Of a DNA stretch of 64,000 bases, positions 28,003 to 36,963 are shown in pieces. Numbering within the stretch: position 1 is the stretch's first letter; each line of letters opens with the position of its first letter. The notes beneath the pieces are model-generated. The model saw only the letters and a program-made list of their open reading frames with translations, was not told the DNA's origin and searched no databases. The stretch spans positions 3,596,001-3,660,000 of the forward strand of contig NZ_CP059556.1 of the NCBI RefSeq assembly GCF_024734405.1. Direction: 5' to 3'. The position numbers and the translations under genes were made by a program. The stretch comes from Saccharopolyspora gregorii. Lineage in GTDB: Bacteria > Actinomycetota > Actinomycetes > Mycobacteriales > Pseudonocardiaceae.

Positions 28003-29223
28003 TCAGGTTCGGGCGGCCAGGAGGTCCTTCAGCTTGCCCGGCAGCCTGGCGGTGTCCGCGCTGAGCTGCGCGCCCCCTGCGATGGCCCGGCGGGCGGCCA
28101 GGAACTCGGCCGGTGCGTTGACGCATTCGGCCGCCACCAGGACGCCGTCGCGGTAGCGCAGCACGGTCTGCTGGCCCTCGCGCAGCGCGGGACGGACCAC
28201 TTCCTCGTCCGAAGTGGCCGCCAAGCCCGCGATCTGGAGCTTCGCCGAGGGCTGTTCGGACCAGAACCACGGCACCCCGCGGTACGGGCGCGGATCGCCG
28301 ACGAGCGTGGTGGCCGCCGCGCGGGCCTGCTCGACGGCGTTGTCCACGCTCTCCAGCCGCAACCTCGACGACGGCCCGGGCACCGGTGACGGGTCGGGCA
28401 GGTTCGCGCAGTCTCCGACGGCCAGCGTCCGGCCGTCCGAGGTCACCGAGAACTCGTCCACCACAACACCGTTGTCGCACTTCAGCCCGGCACCACGAGC
28501 CAACTCGTCGACCGGCTCGACTCCCACGCCCACCACGACCAGCGACGCCCGGAACCGGGTTCCGTCGGCCAGCTCCACGCCTGCCACCCGGTCGCCACCG
28601 ACGATGCGCTGCGGGAGGGCTCCGGTGCGCACCTCGATTCCCGAGCGCTCGTGGGCGCGGCGCACGAACTCCGCGGTGGCCGAGCCCACGGCCCTGCCCA
28701 TCAGCGCCGGCCCGGCTTCCAGCACCACGACCCGACACCCGAGGGCGGCAGCGGTACCGGCCACTTCGAGTCCCACGAACCCACCACCGATCACCACCAC
28801 CTCGGGTGCGCGTTCCAGTTCGGCGCGCAACGCCTGCGCGTCGTCGAGCCCCCGCAGCACGTGCACGCCCGGCAACTCGGCGCCGTCGATCGGCAACCGA
28901 CGGGGCCGGGAACCGGTGGCCAACGCCAACCGTTCGAAGCCCAACCTCCGCCCGGACGCGGTGATCACGGCATCCGACCGCAGCTCGGTCACCGCTTCAC
29001 CCAGCACCAGCTCGATGTCGTGCTCGGCGTAGAACTCCGCGCTGCGCAGTTCCAGCGAAGCGGCGTTGCTCTTCAGGAACGCCTTCGACAGCGACGGGCG
29101 GGCGTAGGGCGGGTGCGGTTCGGCGCCGATGATCGTCACCGGCCGGTCCCAGCCGAGTTCCCGCGCGCTGCAGGCGAGTTGGACGCCCGCCTGGGACGCG
29201 CCGACGATCAGCAGTCCGCTCAC
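28003..29223 (-). CDS. Ferredoxin reductase (FAD, NAD(P)H)
   Basis: 406-aa putidaredoxin-reductase-type flavoprotein. FAD motif GASQAGVQLA near the start, PPYARPSLSKAFLK, NAD motif VVIGGGFVGLEVAG, and the second FAD strand TLAVGDCANLPDP are in the right order. GTG 29223 overlaps the ferredoxin stop. It completes a three-protein P450 system with the two upstream genes, passing electrons to the ferredoxin. It could also feed other oxygenases in the island. Confidence 0.92.
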   Translation of the reverse strand: MSGLLIVGASQAGVQLACSARELGWDRPVTIIGAEPHPPYARPSLSKAFLKSNAASLELRSAEFYAEHDIELVLGEAVTELRSDAVITASGRRLGFERLALATGSRPRRLPIDGAELPGVHVLRGLDDAQALRAELERAPEVVVIGGGFVGLEVAGTAAALGCRVVVLEAGPALMGRAVGSATAEFVRRAHERSGIEVRTGALPQRIVGGDRVAGVELADGTRFRASLVVVGVGVEPVDELARGAGLKCDNGVVVDEFSVTSDGRTLAVGDCANLPDPSPVPGPSSRLRLESVDNAVEQARAAATTLVGDPRPYRGVPWFWSEQPSAKLQIAGLAATSDEEVVRPALREGQQTVLRYRDGVLVAAECVNAPAEFLAARRAIAGGAQLSADTARLPGKLKDLLAART

Positions 29224-29537
29224 AGCTGCTCGTCCGCGATGACCACGTGCAGGTCCCGGTCGGCCAGGACCAGCTGGCAGGACAGGCGTGAGGTGTCCTC
29301 CCGATCCACGGCGGTGCCGTCGAGCATGTCCTCCTCGTCCTCGCTCGGCGCGGGGAAGGCCGCCAGCTCGTCGGCGTCGACGAACACGTGGCAGGTCGCG
29401 CAGGACAGTTCGCCGCCGCACTGGGCGACGATGCCGGTGACGCCGTTGCGCACAGCTGTCTGCATCACCGAATCGCCGGCAGCTGCCTCTACGACGCGTT
29501 CGGTTCCGTCAGGCAGGGTGTAGAAGACCTTGGGCAT
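29220..29537 (-). CDS. Adrenodoxin-type [2Fe-2S] ferredoxin
   Basis: 105-aa ferredoxin. Cluster cysteines appear as C-x5-C-x2-C in AQCGGELSCATCHVF plus a fourth in RLSCQLVL. Charged C-terminal half as in putidaredoxin. It lies 31 bp downstream of the P450 and overlaps the reductase by four bases, so it is the dedicated redox partner. Confidence 0.93.
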   Translation of the reverse strand: MPKVFYTLPDGTERVVEAAAGDSVMQTAVRNGVTGIVAQCGGELSCATCHVFVDADELAAFPAPSEDEEDMLDGTAVDREDTSRLSCQLVLADRDLHVVIADEQL

Positions 29538-29568
29538 GTCAGGGCTTTCTTGTTCGATCAGGTGTCGG

Positions 29569-30783
29569 TCACCACGCCACGGGCATGGAGGTCATCGGCT
29601 GCGAGATGTGCTCGCTGCTGTAGGTGGGCTCGCCGTCCAGGCGCAGTCCGGGCAGTCTGCGGAAGAGCTCGGTGATGCCGACCTGCAGCTCCATCCGGGC
29701 CAGCGGAGCTCCCAGGCAGTGGTGCAGGCCGTGGCTCAGCGTCAGGTGCGGGTTGTCGGTACGTCCGATGTCGAAGCGGAACGGGTCGTCGAAGACCTCC
29801 GGATCGTGCCCGGCCAGGCCCGGGTCGACCGCGATGGCCTCCCCCTCCTTGACCAGCTGCCCGTCGATCTCGACGTCCTCGGTGGCCACGAACGGCACGA
29901 GGCTCCCACCCCCGCCCATCTGCAGGCTGACCGCGGTGCGCCCGTGCCGCAGCACCTCCTCGGCCGCGGTGGACGCGAGACCGTCGATGTCGGCCAGCAG
30001 GCGTTCGCGCTGGTCGTCCGAGCGCAGCAGCGCCAGCACCCCGGACGCCAAGAACGTCGCGGTGTTGTCGAACCCGCCGATGATGAGGATGAACGCGATC
30101 GGCAAGATCTCGTCGTCGGTGAGCGTCTCGTCCTTGTCACGGGCGTTGGCCAGCGCGCTGAGCAGGTCCTCGCGCGGCTCCTCGCGGCGGCGGGCGATCA
30201 GCTCGCTCATGTAGCCGGCGAGCTCGGCGACGTCCTGCCCCATCTCCTCGACGGTCTTGCCGGAGGTCTCCAGGAACGACGAGCTCCAGTGCTCGAATCG
30301 CTCTCGATCCTCCACGGGAACGCCTAGCAGGTTCGAGAGCATCTGGATCGGCAGCGACATCGCGTACTCGCTGATCAGATCACGAGTACCGCCCTTGACG
30401 ACCATCTGGTCGATGAGCTCGTTGGCGAAGGCCACGGCCGACTCGCGCATGGCCTTGACCCGGCGCGGGGTGATGCCCTTCTGCACGAGCTTGCGCAGCT
30501 TCGTGTGCTGCGGCGGGTCCTCGAACTGCAGCGTAGAGCGCAGCATGTCCGGGAACGGCGCCATGAACGGCACCTCCCGCTCACCGGTGCGGAACGGCTC
30601 GCGCACGAACCGCTTGTCGCTCAGCAGCTCCTTGGCGGCCTTGTTGCGGTGCACCACCCAGACGTCGCCGCCGACGGGCATGGTCACCTTGGTCATGGGG
30701 CGGTCGCGCAGGATCGCGCGGATGTGCTCGGCGGCCTGCTCCATCGGCAGCGGCCCGAAGGGGTATTCGGCGGTCTGCGTCAT
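29569..30783 (-). CDS. Cytochrome P450
   Basis: 404-aa soluble bacterial P450. Haem thiolate Cys356 in LSHGLHHCLGAPLAR, K-helix EEVLR, and I-helix GGFDNTAT. The I-helix reads DNT where DTT is usual, so the oxygen-activating threonine is shifted or replaced by Asn; the haem loop has Leu where Phe is common. Complete class I system with the following ferredoxin and reductase. In this island a steroid hydroxylase is likely, position unknown. Operon order: SMP-30, SDR, P450, ferredoxin, reductase. Confidence 0.92.
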   Translation of the reverse strand: MTQTAEYPFGPLPMEQAAEHIRAILRDRPMTKVTMPVGGDVWVVHRNKAAKELLSDKRFVREPFRTGEREVPFMAPFPDMLRSTLQFEDPPQHTKLRKLVQKGITPRRVKAMRESAVAFANELIDQMVVKGGTRDLISEYAMSLPIQMLSNLLGVPVEDRERFEHWSSSFLETSGKTVEEMGQDVAELAGYMSELIARRREEPREDLLSALANARDKDETLTDDEILPIAFILIIGGFDNTATFLASGVLALLRSDDQRERLLADIDGLASTAAEEVLRHGRTAVSLQMGGGGSLVPFVATEDVEIDGQLVKEGEAIAVDPGLAGHDPEVFDDPFRFDIGRTDNPHLTLSHGLHHCLGAPLARMELQVGITELFRRLPGLRLDGEPTYSSEHISQPMTSMPVAW

Positions 30784-30800
30784 CGATGTCTCCTCGGCAG

Positions 30801-31694
30801 TCACTGCTCGGTCGAAATGGTCTGCGGGGCGGAGTCCGGGGTGATCGCCATGACCTCGTCGAAGCGCTCGGCGACGGTTTCCGGGGTCAGAGCCGGGTCG
30901 TGGATGCCGGCCGTGTTGACCACGGCCATGCGGTTGACCGCGCCACCTGCGACGTTGAATACCTCGCCGGTCACCGCGCAGGAGGGGTGGACGAGGTAGG
31001 CCGCGACCGGAGCGACGTGTTCCGGCAGGAGCCGGGTGCGCAGGTACTCCAGCACCTCCGGCGCCAGCGATTCCGCCGAGTTCTCGGCCATCCGCGTGCC
31101 CGCGCCGGGCGCGATGGCGTTGACGGTGATGCCGTGCGCGACCCCTTCGATCGCGAGGTTGCGGGTGAGTCCGAACACCGCGCCCTTGGAGGAGCCGTAG
31201 TGGGTCATGAGCGGGTTTCCCAGCATGGCGGCCGAGATCGTGTTGACGATCCGTCCGCTGCCGGAGGCCTTCAGGTGCGGCCAGGCAGCGCGTGCCAGCA
31301 GCAACGAGCCGAAGTAGTGCACGTCGAGGTGGCGCTGGTACTCGGCGAGATCGACCTCGTCGAAGCGCGCGGTGCGCACGATGCCCGCGTTGCTGATGAG
31401 CGCGTCCAACCGTCCGAAGTGCTCGACCGCAGCCGAGACCATCGATGCCGCACCGGCTTCGGTCGACACGTCCGCGCGTGCGGCCACGGCGATCCCACCA
31501 GCATCGGTGATCTCGGCGACCACAGCACCGGCGGGGTCCTCGTCTTCGACACCTGAACCGTCGGTGCGGGCGCCGAGGTCGCCCACCACCACCGACGCGC
31601 CACGCGACGCCAGCAGCAGGGCGTGCGCCCTGCCGATGCCCCGCCCGGCTCCGGTCACGACGATCGCGCGACCGGTGAAGTCCAGTTCTTCCAT
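30801..31694 (-). CDS. SDR oxidoreductase, 17-beta-HSD4-like
   Basis: 297-aa SDR. VTGAGRGIG and VVVGDLGARTDGSG resemble the N-terminal dehydrogenase domain of peroxisomal 17-beta-HSD4; SNAG, NTISAAML and YGSSK are the other core motifs. A C-terminal extension of about 50 residues (LTPETVAERFDEVMAITP) is also typical of that group. Start ATG 31694. Located 17 bp before the P450, so it may oxidise the alcohol the P450 makes. Confidence 0.83.
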   Translation of the reverse strand: MEELDFTGRAIVVTGAGRGIGRAHALLLASRGASVVVGDLGARTDGSGVEDEDPAGAVVAEITDAGGIAVAARADVSTEAGAASMVSAAVEHFGRLDALISNAGIVRTARFDEVDLAEYQRHLDVHYFGSLLLARAAWPHLKASGSGRIVNTISAAMLGNPLMTHYGSSKGAVFGLTRNLAIEGVAHGITVNAIAPGAGTRMAENSAESLAPEVLEYLRTRLLPEHVAPVAAYLVHPSCAVTGEVFNVAGGAVNRMAVVNTAGIHDPALTPETVAERFDEVMAITPDSAPQTISTEQ

Positions 31695-31723
31695 GCCTTG
31701 TCCAGTCCTTCGCGAGTCGGTGG

Positions 31724-32650
31724 TCAGGGGCGGGCCTGTCCGCCACCGGTGTCGACGGAAGCGGTCCAGATCGACCCCTTGGCCTCGCGACGGGACTTCT
31801 CCCAGTCGAAGACCTCCACACCGCCCGCGACGTAGAGGGTTTTCCGATCGGCTCCACCGAGGACGCAGGCCACCGGGATCACCTCGGTCCTGTCGAACCG
31901 AACGACGTCGGTGAGCGTCCCGCCGTCGAGCATCCGCGCGACGAAACCACCGGCCGGCGAGCACAGCCACGCGGCTCCTTCGCCGTCCAGGCACATCCCG
32001 TCGCCGGGCGCGGGCAGTTCACCGAACGCGTGCGGGCGGCTGAGACTTCCCTCGGAGTCCCGGTCGAAGGCGTGCACGGTGGTGCCGAACGCCTCGACGG
32101 TGACCACGGACGCACCGTCCGGGCTGATGGCGATGCCGTTGGCGCACTGGAACTCGCCGAGTTCCGCGAGCACCCGGGCGCTGCCGTCGGGCTCGACGAC
32201 CAGCAGCGGCGAGGGGCGCGCGTCCTCGCCCCGGAACAGCTCGAAGCCGAGCTGGGTGATGTAGCAGCGGCCGTCGGTGTCGACGACCATGTCGTTGATC
32301 GGACCGGTGGCCAGGCCACTGAGGTCGGCGTGTTCGGTGAGCTCGTTTCCGTCCCAGGCCAGGACCAGGCGCTCGTGCATCGAGTTGACCACGATGCGGC
32401 CGTCCGGGAACCAACCGAACCCACCGAAGATCACCTCGGCGCCGTTGCGCGATTCGCGCTGCGAACCGTCGATGACGACCTCGGGCGCCCCGGCCTCGTC
32501 GAGCCGGAGCAGTCGGTGGTTGTACATGTCCGTCAGGTGCAGCGCGCCGTCGTGCCAGCGCGGGCACTCCGGCCAGCTGTAGCCGCTGGAGAAGCGTTCC
32601 GACGTTGCCACCGCTGCCGTGGCGAACGGGTCGGAAGTGGTTTCGGTCAT
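31724..32650 (-). CDS. SMP-30/gluconolactonase-family lactonase
   Basis: 308-aa six-bladed beta-propeller of the SMP-30/LRE family, metal-dependent hydrolases that often open lactones. Metal-ligand-like strings include WPECPRWHDGALHLTDM near the start, GPINDMVVDTDGRCYI, and FQCANGIAISPDGASVVTVE. First gene of the P450 operon. Next to a P450 and within an island with a BVMO, a steroid lactone or ester is a reasonable substrate, but this is inference. Confidence 0.82.
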   Translation of the reverse strand: MTETTSDPFATAAVATSERFSSGYSWPECPRWHDGALHLTDMYNHRLLRLDEAGAPEVVIDGSQRESRNGAEVIFGGFGWFPDGRIVVNSMHERLVLAWDGNELTEHADLSGLATGPINDMVVDTDGRCYITQLGFELFRGEDARPSPLLVVEPDGSARVLAELGEFQCANGIAISPDGASVVTVEAFGTTVHAFDRDSEGSLSRPHAFGELPAPGDGMCLDGEGAAWLCSPAGGFVARMLDGGTLTDVVRFDRTEVIPVACVLGGADRKTLYVAGGVEVFDWEKSRREAKGSIWTASVDTGGGQARP

Positions 32651-32691
32651 CGCAAGTCTCCCTCCGCTCGACCGCAGCCGGAACCCAACCT

Positions 32692-32706
32692 ACGCAACAC
32701 TTGCGT
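32692..32706. promoter_or_regulatory. Palindrome ACGCAACACTTGCGT upstream of the P450 operon
   Basis: Perfect six-base arms ACGCAA/TTGCGT around CAC, about 42 bp upstream of the SMP-30 gene start. Immediately to its right is an unusually AT-rich stretch (TTTTGTCAAATAAATTGCTC) suited to promoter function. It differs from the CCCGCT box, implying separate control, perhaps by one of the TetR or MarR regulators at 36-38 kb. Confidence 0.5.
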
Positions 32707-32834
32707 TTTGTCAAATAAATTGCTCAATGGCCGCCCCCTAGTCCTCTTCAGTCGCGAAAATGTCCGGTGCGCCCGATGGTTCGTGCGCGTGGTGCGATCA
32801 CGATCCGGCCGCACCCCGCGTCGGACAATCGACT

Positions 32835-32851
32835 CTCCCGATCACCGGGAG
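32835..32851 (-). terminator. Short hairpin after kstD
   Basis: CTCCCG (32835-32840) pairs with CGGGAG (32846-32851) around ATCAC, eight bases beyond the kstD stop. The stem is short and no T-run is seen on the leftward transcript. It also resembles the CCCGCT box family, so its role is uncertain. Confidence 0.3.
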
Positions 32852-32858
32852 GGGCGCC

Positions 32859-34565
32859 TCACGCGAGCGCTTGGTCAGCGGAGGCGGCGTGGCGGGCGGC
32901 GATGAACCCGTAGACCAGACCCTGACCGATGGTCGCGCCCGCGCCCGGATAGGTCTTGCCGAAGGTGTTGGCGGCGGTGTTGCCGATGGCGTAGAGCCCC
33001 TCGACGGGCGAGTCGTCGACTCGCAGGACCCGCGCGCGGTCGTCGGCGCGAAGCCCTCCGCAGGTGCCCAGGTCGCCGAGCACCACGCGCACGGCGTGGA
33101 GAGGTCCGGACAGCGGCCGCAGGTTCGGGTTCGGTGCGATCGTCGGGTCGCCGTAGTAGCGGTCGTAGGCGCTCTGCCCCCGCCCATGGTCGTGGTCGAC
33201 TCCCCCGCTCGCCAACTCGTTGAACCGGGCGAACTGCGCGGCGAAGGCCTCCTTGGGCAATCCGGCCGCGAGCGCGAGGCCGACCGGGCTGTGCGCGCGG
33301 TGGGCGATGCCGCCGTCGAACCAGGACTGCGGCAGCGGCATCCGGGGGTAGAGCGAACCGGCGAAGACGTAGCTGTTGCGGTAGCGCTGATCGAAGATCA
33401 GCCAGGTCGTTCCGACCGGATCTCCCCTCCGTTCGCGCTCCTGGACGCGTTGCCCGAAGCTCATGTAATCGGTCGCCTCGTTGACGAAGCGCCGCCCGGT
33501 CGAGTCGACCATGAACGAGCCGGGCAGCGAGCGCTCCGCGAGCAGCACCTGCGGCGGGTTCCCGCCGAACGGCGCCACTTCCGGGAACCACCACGCCTGA
33601 TCCAGCAGCGCGGTGTCCGCACCGACCTCACGACCCGCTCGGATACCGTCCCCGGTGTTGCCCTCCGAGCCCAGGCTCCACCCCGGTTCCAGCGCGGTGA
33701 GCTGGTGCCGACGGCGCGTCGCGATGTCGTGGTCGAACCCGCCGGTCGCGAGCAGCACTCCGCGGCGAGCGGTCACGGTGACCTCGCACCCGCCCTGCTC
33801 CAGCACGGCTCCACCGACGCGATCCCCGTCGAGAACGAGGCGCTGCAGAGAGGTGCGCGTCCACACCGGGATCCCCGCGGCCAGCACCCCGGCGTAGAGC
33901 CCGGCGGCCAACGCCTGCCCGCCTGCCAGGTACTCGCGGCCCAGCGCCAGCCCGCCGATGCCCTGCGCGGCCCGCTTGAGCACCCGCGGCAGCGCTCTGC
34001 CCGGTAATCGGGCCAGCAGGTTCATCCACTTGTAGTCGGCGCCGGTGACCGGCATCGGCACCGGCGATTCCATGACTCCCGGTCGCAGGCGGGCGCGTTC
34101 ACCACCGAGGACGGACGCGTCGAACGGTCGGCACTCGCAGGTGCGTCCGATGGCCGAGCCGCCGGGCGACTCGGGGTGGTAGTCGGAGTAGCCCTCGGCC
34201 CAGAAGAACCGCATCGGCGTCGTCCGCCGCAGCATCTCCACCGTCTTTGGCCCGCTGTGCAGGAACGCACGCCGACGCGGCTCCGGCGAGGAGTCGCATA
34301 CGACCGAGTCCAGGTAGGCGCGAGCCGCCTCGGCCGTGTCCGCGGAACCGCAGTCGCGCAGCACCGGGCTCGCCGGGATCCAGAACGCGCCGCCGGAACG
34401 CGCCGTGGAACCGCCCACGTAGCCCGTCTTCTCGACGATCAGGACCCGCAGACCCTTCTCGTGAGCCGCCAACGCGGCGGCCATCCCGGTACCGGAGCCG
34501 ATCACCAGCAGGTCCACCTCGTCGTCGCGCGCGGGCGCGGAGGCAGGAGGTTCGTCGTGGGTCAC
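32859..34565 (-). CDS. kstD: FAD-dependent 3-ketosteroid dehydrogenase (KstD-like)
   Basis: 568-aa flavoprotein of the KstD/flavocytochrome c family. N-terminal FAD motif LLVIGSGTGMAAALAAHEKG, GGSTARSGGAFWIP, and the C-terminal family signature GNTAANTFGKTYPGAGATIG are present. It would remove hydrogens across C1-C2 (or C4-C5) of a 3-ketosteroid, the step that with KshA opens ring B. Sequence divergence leaves open which double bond is made. Followed on the leftward transcript by a weak hairpin and preceded at 17 bp by a VOC-like gene. It is the only complete KstD in the island. Confidence 0.85.
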   Translation of the reverse strand: MTHDEPPASAPARDDEVDLLVIGSGTGMAAALAAHEKGLRVLIVEKTGYVGGSTARSGGAFWIPASPVLRDCGSADTAEAARAYLDSVVCDSSPEPRRRAFLHSGPKTVEMLRRTTPMRFFWAEGYSDYHPESPGGSAIGRTCECRPFDASVLGGERARLRPGVMESPVPMPVTGADYKWMNLLARLPGRALPRVLKRAAQGIGGLALGREYLAGGQALAAGLYAGVLAAGIPVWTRTSLQRLVLDGDRVGGAVLEQGGCEVTVTARRGVLLATGGFDHDIATRRRHQLTALEPGWSLGSEGNTGDGIRAGREVGADTALLDQAWWFPEVAPFGGNPPQVLLAERSLPGSFMVDSTGRRFVNEATDYMSFGQRVQERERRGDPVGTTWLIFDQRYRNSYVFAGSLYPRMPLPQSWFDGGIAHRAHSPVGLALAAGLPKEAFAAQFARFNELASGGVDHDHGRGQSAYDRYYGDPTIAPNPNLRPLSGPLHAVRVVLGDLGTCGGLRADDRARVLRVDDSPVEGLYAIGNTAANTFGKTYPGAGATIGQGLVYGFIAARHAASADQALA

Positions 34566-34582
34566 GATGGGGCTCCTCCGGT

Positions 34583-35299
34583 TCAGGGGGTCAGGTCGTT
34601 GAAGGGGTTGCGCTCCCGGCCGGGGCCGGTGAACACGAAGTCCAGCTCCACGACGGAGTCGAGCATCGCCAAGCCGGTGGCGAACAGGTCGGTGCGGATG
34701 TGCACCTGCACGGTGTTGCGGCCGTAGGCGTGCTCGGCCTCGGCGAAGACCGCGGAGGAATCCATCCTCGCGGCGACGGCCTCATCACCGTCCTCGCCGC
34801 GCGCCCGCAGCACCCGGAGATCCTTGATGCGCGCTCCGAACACCGGATCGGCTTCGATCTCGGAGCGCAAGCGCCCGACAGACGCCTCCAGCTCGTCGAG
34901 GGAATCGAAGACGAGCCCGAAGTGCAGGTAGGACTCCAGCCATTCGTTGCGGTGCGCGTGGAACGCCCCCACCGCCGGGTGCTCCTCGGCGGTGCCGATG
35001 CGCAGCGCGGAGGCGATGACCTCCTCCAACTCGGCCTGCGCCGGTTTGAGCGCCATCAGGAAGATGATGTCGCTGGCTCGATCGGGCTCGGCGCCGTTCA
35101 TCGCAACCAGGTAGATCGGTTCTGGGGACAACGGGTTCGGGAACTCCCGGATCCGGGCGCCCAGCAGCTGGAAGAAGCGCGTGGCCAGCTCGCGTTCGCC
35201 GGGGCGGAAGTGCACCGCCAGGTGGGCGAGCGCGGTGGGAGTATTCGCCAGCGTGTTGAACGTTCTCGGTGCGTTTCCAGGCGATTCGGATGTCGGCAC
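34583..35299 (-). CDS. Vicinal-oxygen-chelate-like protein
   Basis: 238-aa protein in which two halves each begin with a beta-strand pattern like a glyoxalase/dioxygenase module (LAHLAVHFRPGERELATRFF and SYLHFGLVFDSLDELEASVG). I place the start at GTG 35299, before TSESPGNAPRTFN, since the frame further upstream overlaps other genes and lacks resemblance. It is not one of the well-known extradiol dioxygenases; metal ligands are not certain. Co-transcribed with kstD (17-bp gap), so it probably handles a steroid-like intermediate. Confidence 0.6.
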   Translation of the reverse strand: MPTSESPGNAPRTFNTLANTPTALAHLAVHFRPGERELATRFFQLLGARIREFPNPLSPEPIYLVAMNGAEPDRASDIIFLMALKPAQAELEEVIASALRIGTAEEHPAVGAFHAHRNEWLESYLHFGLVFDSLDELEASVGRLRSEIEADPVFGARIKDLRVLRARGEDGDEAVAARMDSSAVFAEAEHAYGRNTVQVHIRTDLFATGLAMLDSVVELDFVFTGPGRERNPFNDLTP

Positions 35300-35381
35300 G
35301 GGCACTCCTGTTCGTTGCGGCGCCCACTCCACGGTGAGCGGACGGCTCGGCCGTGAGGTCGGTCCTGCGTACGACGCGCGA

Positions 35382-36185
35382 TCACATCGCGACGTCGGTC
35401 GACGGAATTCGGGTCGGTGCCTTGACCCTGCGCGGCAGCCGCGACACACCGGTCGCGGCGTACCAGATGTCCATCGCCGTGGTGCGCAGCGCACCCGCGA
35501 CGCGCTCCACCCGCACGAGCTCACACGGACCCGACACCGACAAGGCCATCCGCGCGCGGACTCCCTCCGGGCCGATGGGCGCGGCCACGACCGTGATGCC
35601 GGGTATGCCCAGCTGCGCATCGATCGAGAGACCACCGGAGCGCCGCACGTGGGCGAGCTCGCGCTCCAACTGCTGGGCGCTGCGAATACCGCGCGGCGAC
35701 GGCGGCCCGAGGACCTCGTGCGGGAGCTCCTCCGGCGCCAGCCATGCGAGGAGCGCCCGTCCAGGAGCGGTGTGCACCGCGGGGCTGCGCGTGCCGACCG
35801 TCCAGTTGGCACCGTCGGCACCGACCCGCTCCAGGTGCACGACCTCGTCCTCGGACAGGGCGCTCAGATGCACCGACAACCCCGTGGCGCGATGCAGGTC
35901 GCCGAGCACCAACGCCGCCGCGCGGTGCACCGGGTCGTGTCGGGCGACGTGGGATCCGAGTTCGAAGACCCGGATTCCCAGCCCATAGCCGTAGCCGTCG
36001 CGCTCGACCCATCCGAAATCCACCAGCCGCTGGAGAATCCGGTGCGCGGATGACCGGGGAAGGCTGGATCGACGCGAGACCTGCGCCAGCGTGAGCCGCT
36101 GGTGCCCGCGGAGGAGCTCCAGCACCGAGACCATCCGGTCGATCATGGATGCGGGTGCGACCTGCGTCGTCTCCAAAGAGAGCAC
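35382..36185 (-). CDS. IclR-family transcriptional regulator
   Basis: About 267-aa regulator. N-terminal winged helix-turn-helix (LTLAQVSRRSSLPRSSAHRILQ... near residues 33-55) and a GAF-like effector domain (VHTAPGRALLAWLAPEELP, ITVVAAPIGPEGVRARMALSV). Several starts are possible; TTG 36176 has GGAGG eight bases upstream, while GTG 36185 has none. It heads the leftward VOC-kstD unit and is divergent from TetR. IclR proteins bind short palindromes, so it is a candidate reader of the CCCGCTCATCGGG boxes. Confidence 0.88.
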   Translation of the reverse strand: MLSLETTQVAPASMIDRMVSVLELLRGHQRLTLAQVSRRSSLPRSSAHRILQRLVDFGWVERDGYGYGLGIRVFELGSHVARHDPVHRAAALVLGDLHRATGLSVHLSALSEDEVVHLERVGADGANWTVGTRSPAVHTAPGRALLAWLAPEELPHEVLGPPSPRGIRSAQQLERELAHVRRSGGLSIDAQLGIPGITVVAAPIGPEGVRARMALSVSGPCELVRVERVAGALRTTAMDIWYAATGVSRLPRRVKAPTRIPSTDVAM

Positions 36186-36221
36186 CTCCGGCGTCGTCGC
36201 CTGGTACGTCGTGGTGAGTCA

Positions 36222-36271
36222 TCTGCCACTCCTAGCTGGGAGAACTTGTCGTCGATGAGCGAAGTGGCAGA
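36222..36271. promoter_or_regulatory. Inverted repeat in the IclR/TetR divergent promoter
   Basis: TCTGCCACT (36222-36230) and AGTGGCAGA (36263-36271) are perfect inverted copies 32 bases apart, in the 115-bp gap between the divergent IclR and TetR genes. Between them lies GATGAGCG, which resembles half of the CCCGCT box. TATAAAT just before the TetR start could be its -10 element. Confidence 0.5.
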
Positions 36272-36300
36272 AACTGACACCCGCGAAGGTAGCTATAAAT

Positions 36301-36963
36301 TTGACGAAAGGCAATCTTTTGACGAGGCCCGTGCACGACGACGCCCTGAACACGCGGCCCACATCCGGGCTCGACGCCAGACGCCTGGACGTCTCCCGCA
36401 CGGCGATGCGCATCTTCGGCGAGGACGGCGACATCTCGGCCACCGTCGAGCGGATCGCTGCCGAAGCCGGAGTCTCCGCACGGACTTTCCACCGCTACTT
36501 CCCCGCCAAGGAAGACGTCGTCCGACCGGTGTTCGAGCGCAGTGCCGAGCTCACCAGCGCCGCCCTGCGCGCGGCACCGCGCAACGGCGATCCGGTCGAC
36601 GTGCTGGTGGACGCCATGATGGCGCTGCTCGACGAGACACGGCAGCGGATGACGCCACAGCACCAGGTCTTCATGCGGCTGGTCTCAGAACTGCCGGAGC
36701 TGCGGCTGCGCTGGCGAGAAGCCGCCGGGACGACCGAGGACGCGGTGCGCGAGTTCCTGGCCGGGCGCGTCGCACCGGACCCGGATCCTCAGCTGCAGGA
36801 CCTCCCCGCGACGCTGGTCGTGCACGCCGTGCACCACGTGCTGGAGCTGTGGTTGCGCGGGGCCACACCGGAGGAGCTGGATCCGCTGCTGCGGCGGGGC
36901 CTGAGCACCGTGTTCGACGGACTGCGACTCCGCGGAACCGGGCGGGCGCGGCGCGCCAGGTGA
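36301..36963 (+). CDS. TetR-family transcriptional regulator
   Basis: 220-aa regulator with the helix-turn-helix ISATVERIAAEAGVSARTF followed by HRYFPAKEDV, and an alpha-helical ligand domain. The frame opens at TTG 36301; GTG 36331 is an alternative. Its stop overlaps the next gene's GTG by four bases, so it is coupled to the double-MarR protein. Divergent from IclR. Target operators are unknown; the palindrome at 32692 is one candidate. Confidence 0.85.
   Translation: MTKGNLLTRPVHDDALNTRPTSGLDARRLDVSRTAMRIFGEDGDISATVERIAAEAGVSARTFHRYFPAKEDVVRPVFERSAELTSAALRAAPRNGDPVDVLVDAMMALLDETRQRMTPQHQVFMRLVSELPELRLRWREAAGTTEDAVREFLAGRVAPDPDPQLQDLPATLVVHAVHHVLELWLRGATPEELDPLLRRGLSTVFDGLRLRGTGRARRAR

Noticed and set aside
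34583-35821. 412-residue version of the VOC-like protein
   Set aside because: The upstream 170 codons overlap the IclR gene on the same strand in a different frame and lack resemblance. GTG 35299 gives a sensible protein.
36102-36959. One long rightward protein running into the double-MarR gene
   Set aside because: This frame overlaps the TetR gene out of frame, and MarR-like sequence begins only after about 37000. A GTG start overlapping the TetR stop explains it better.
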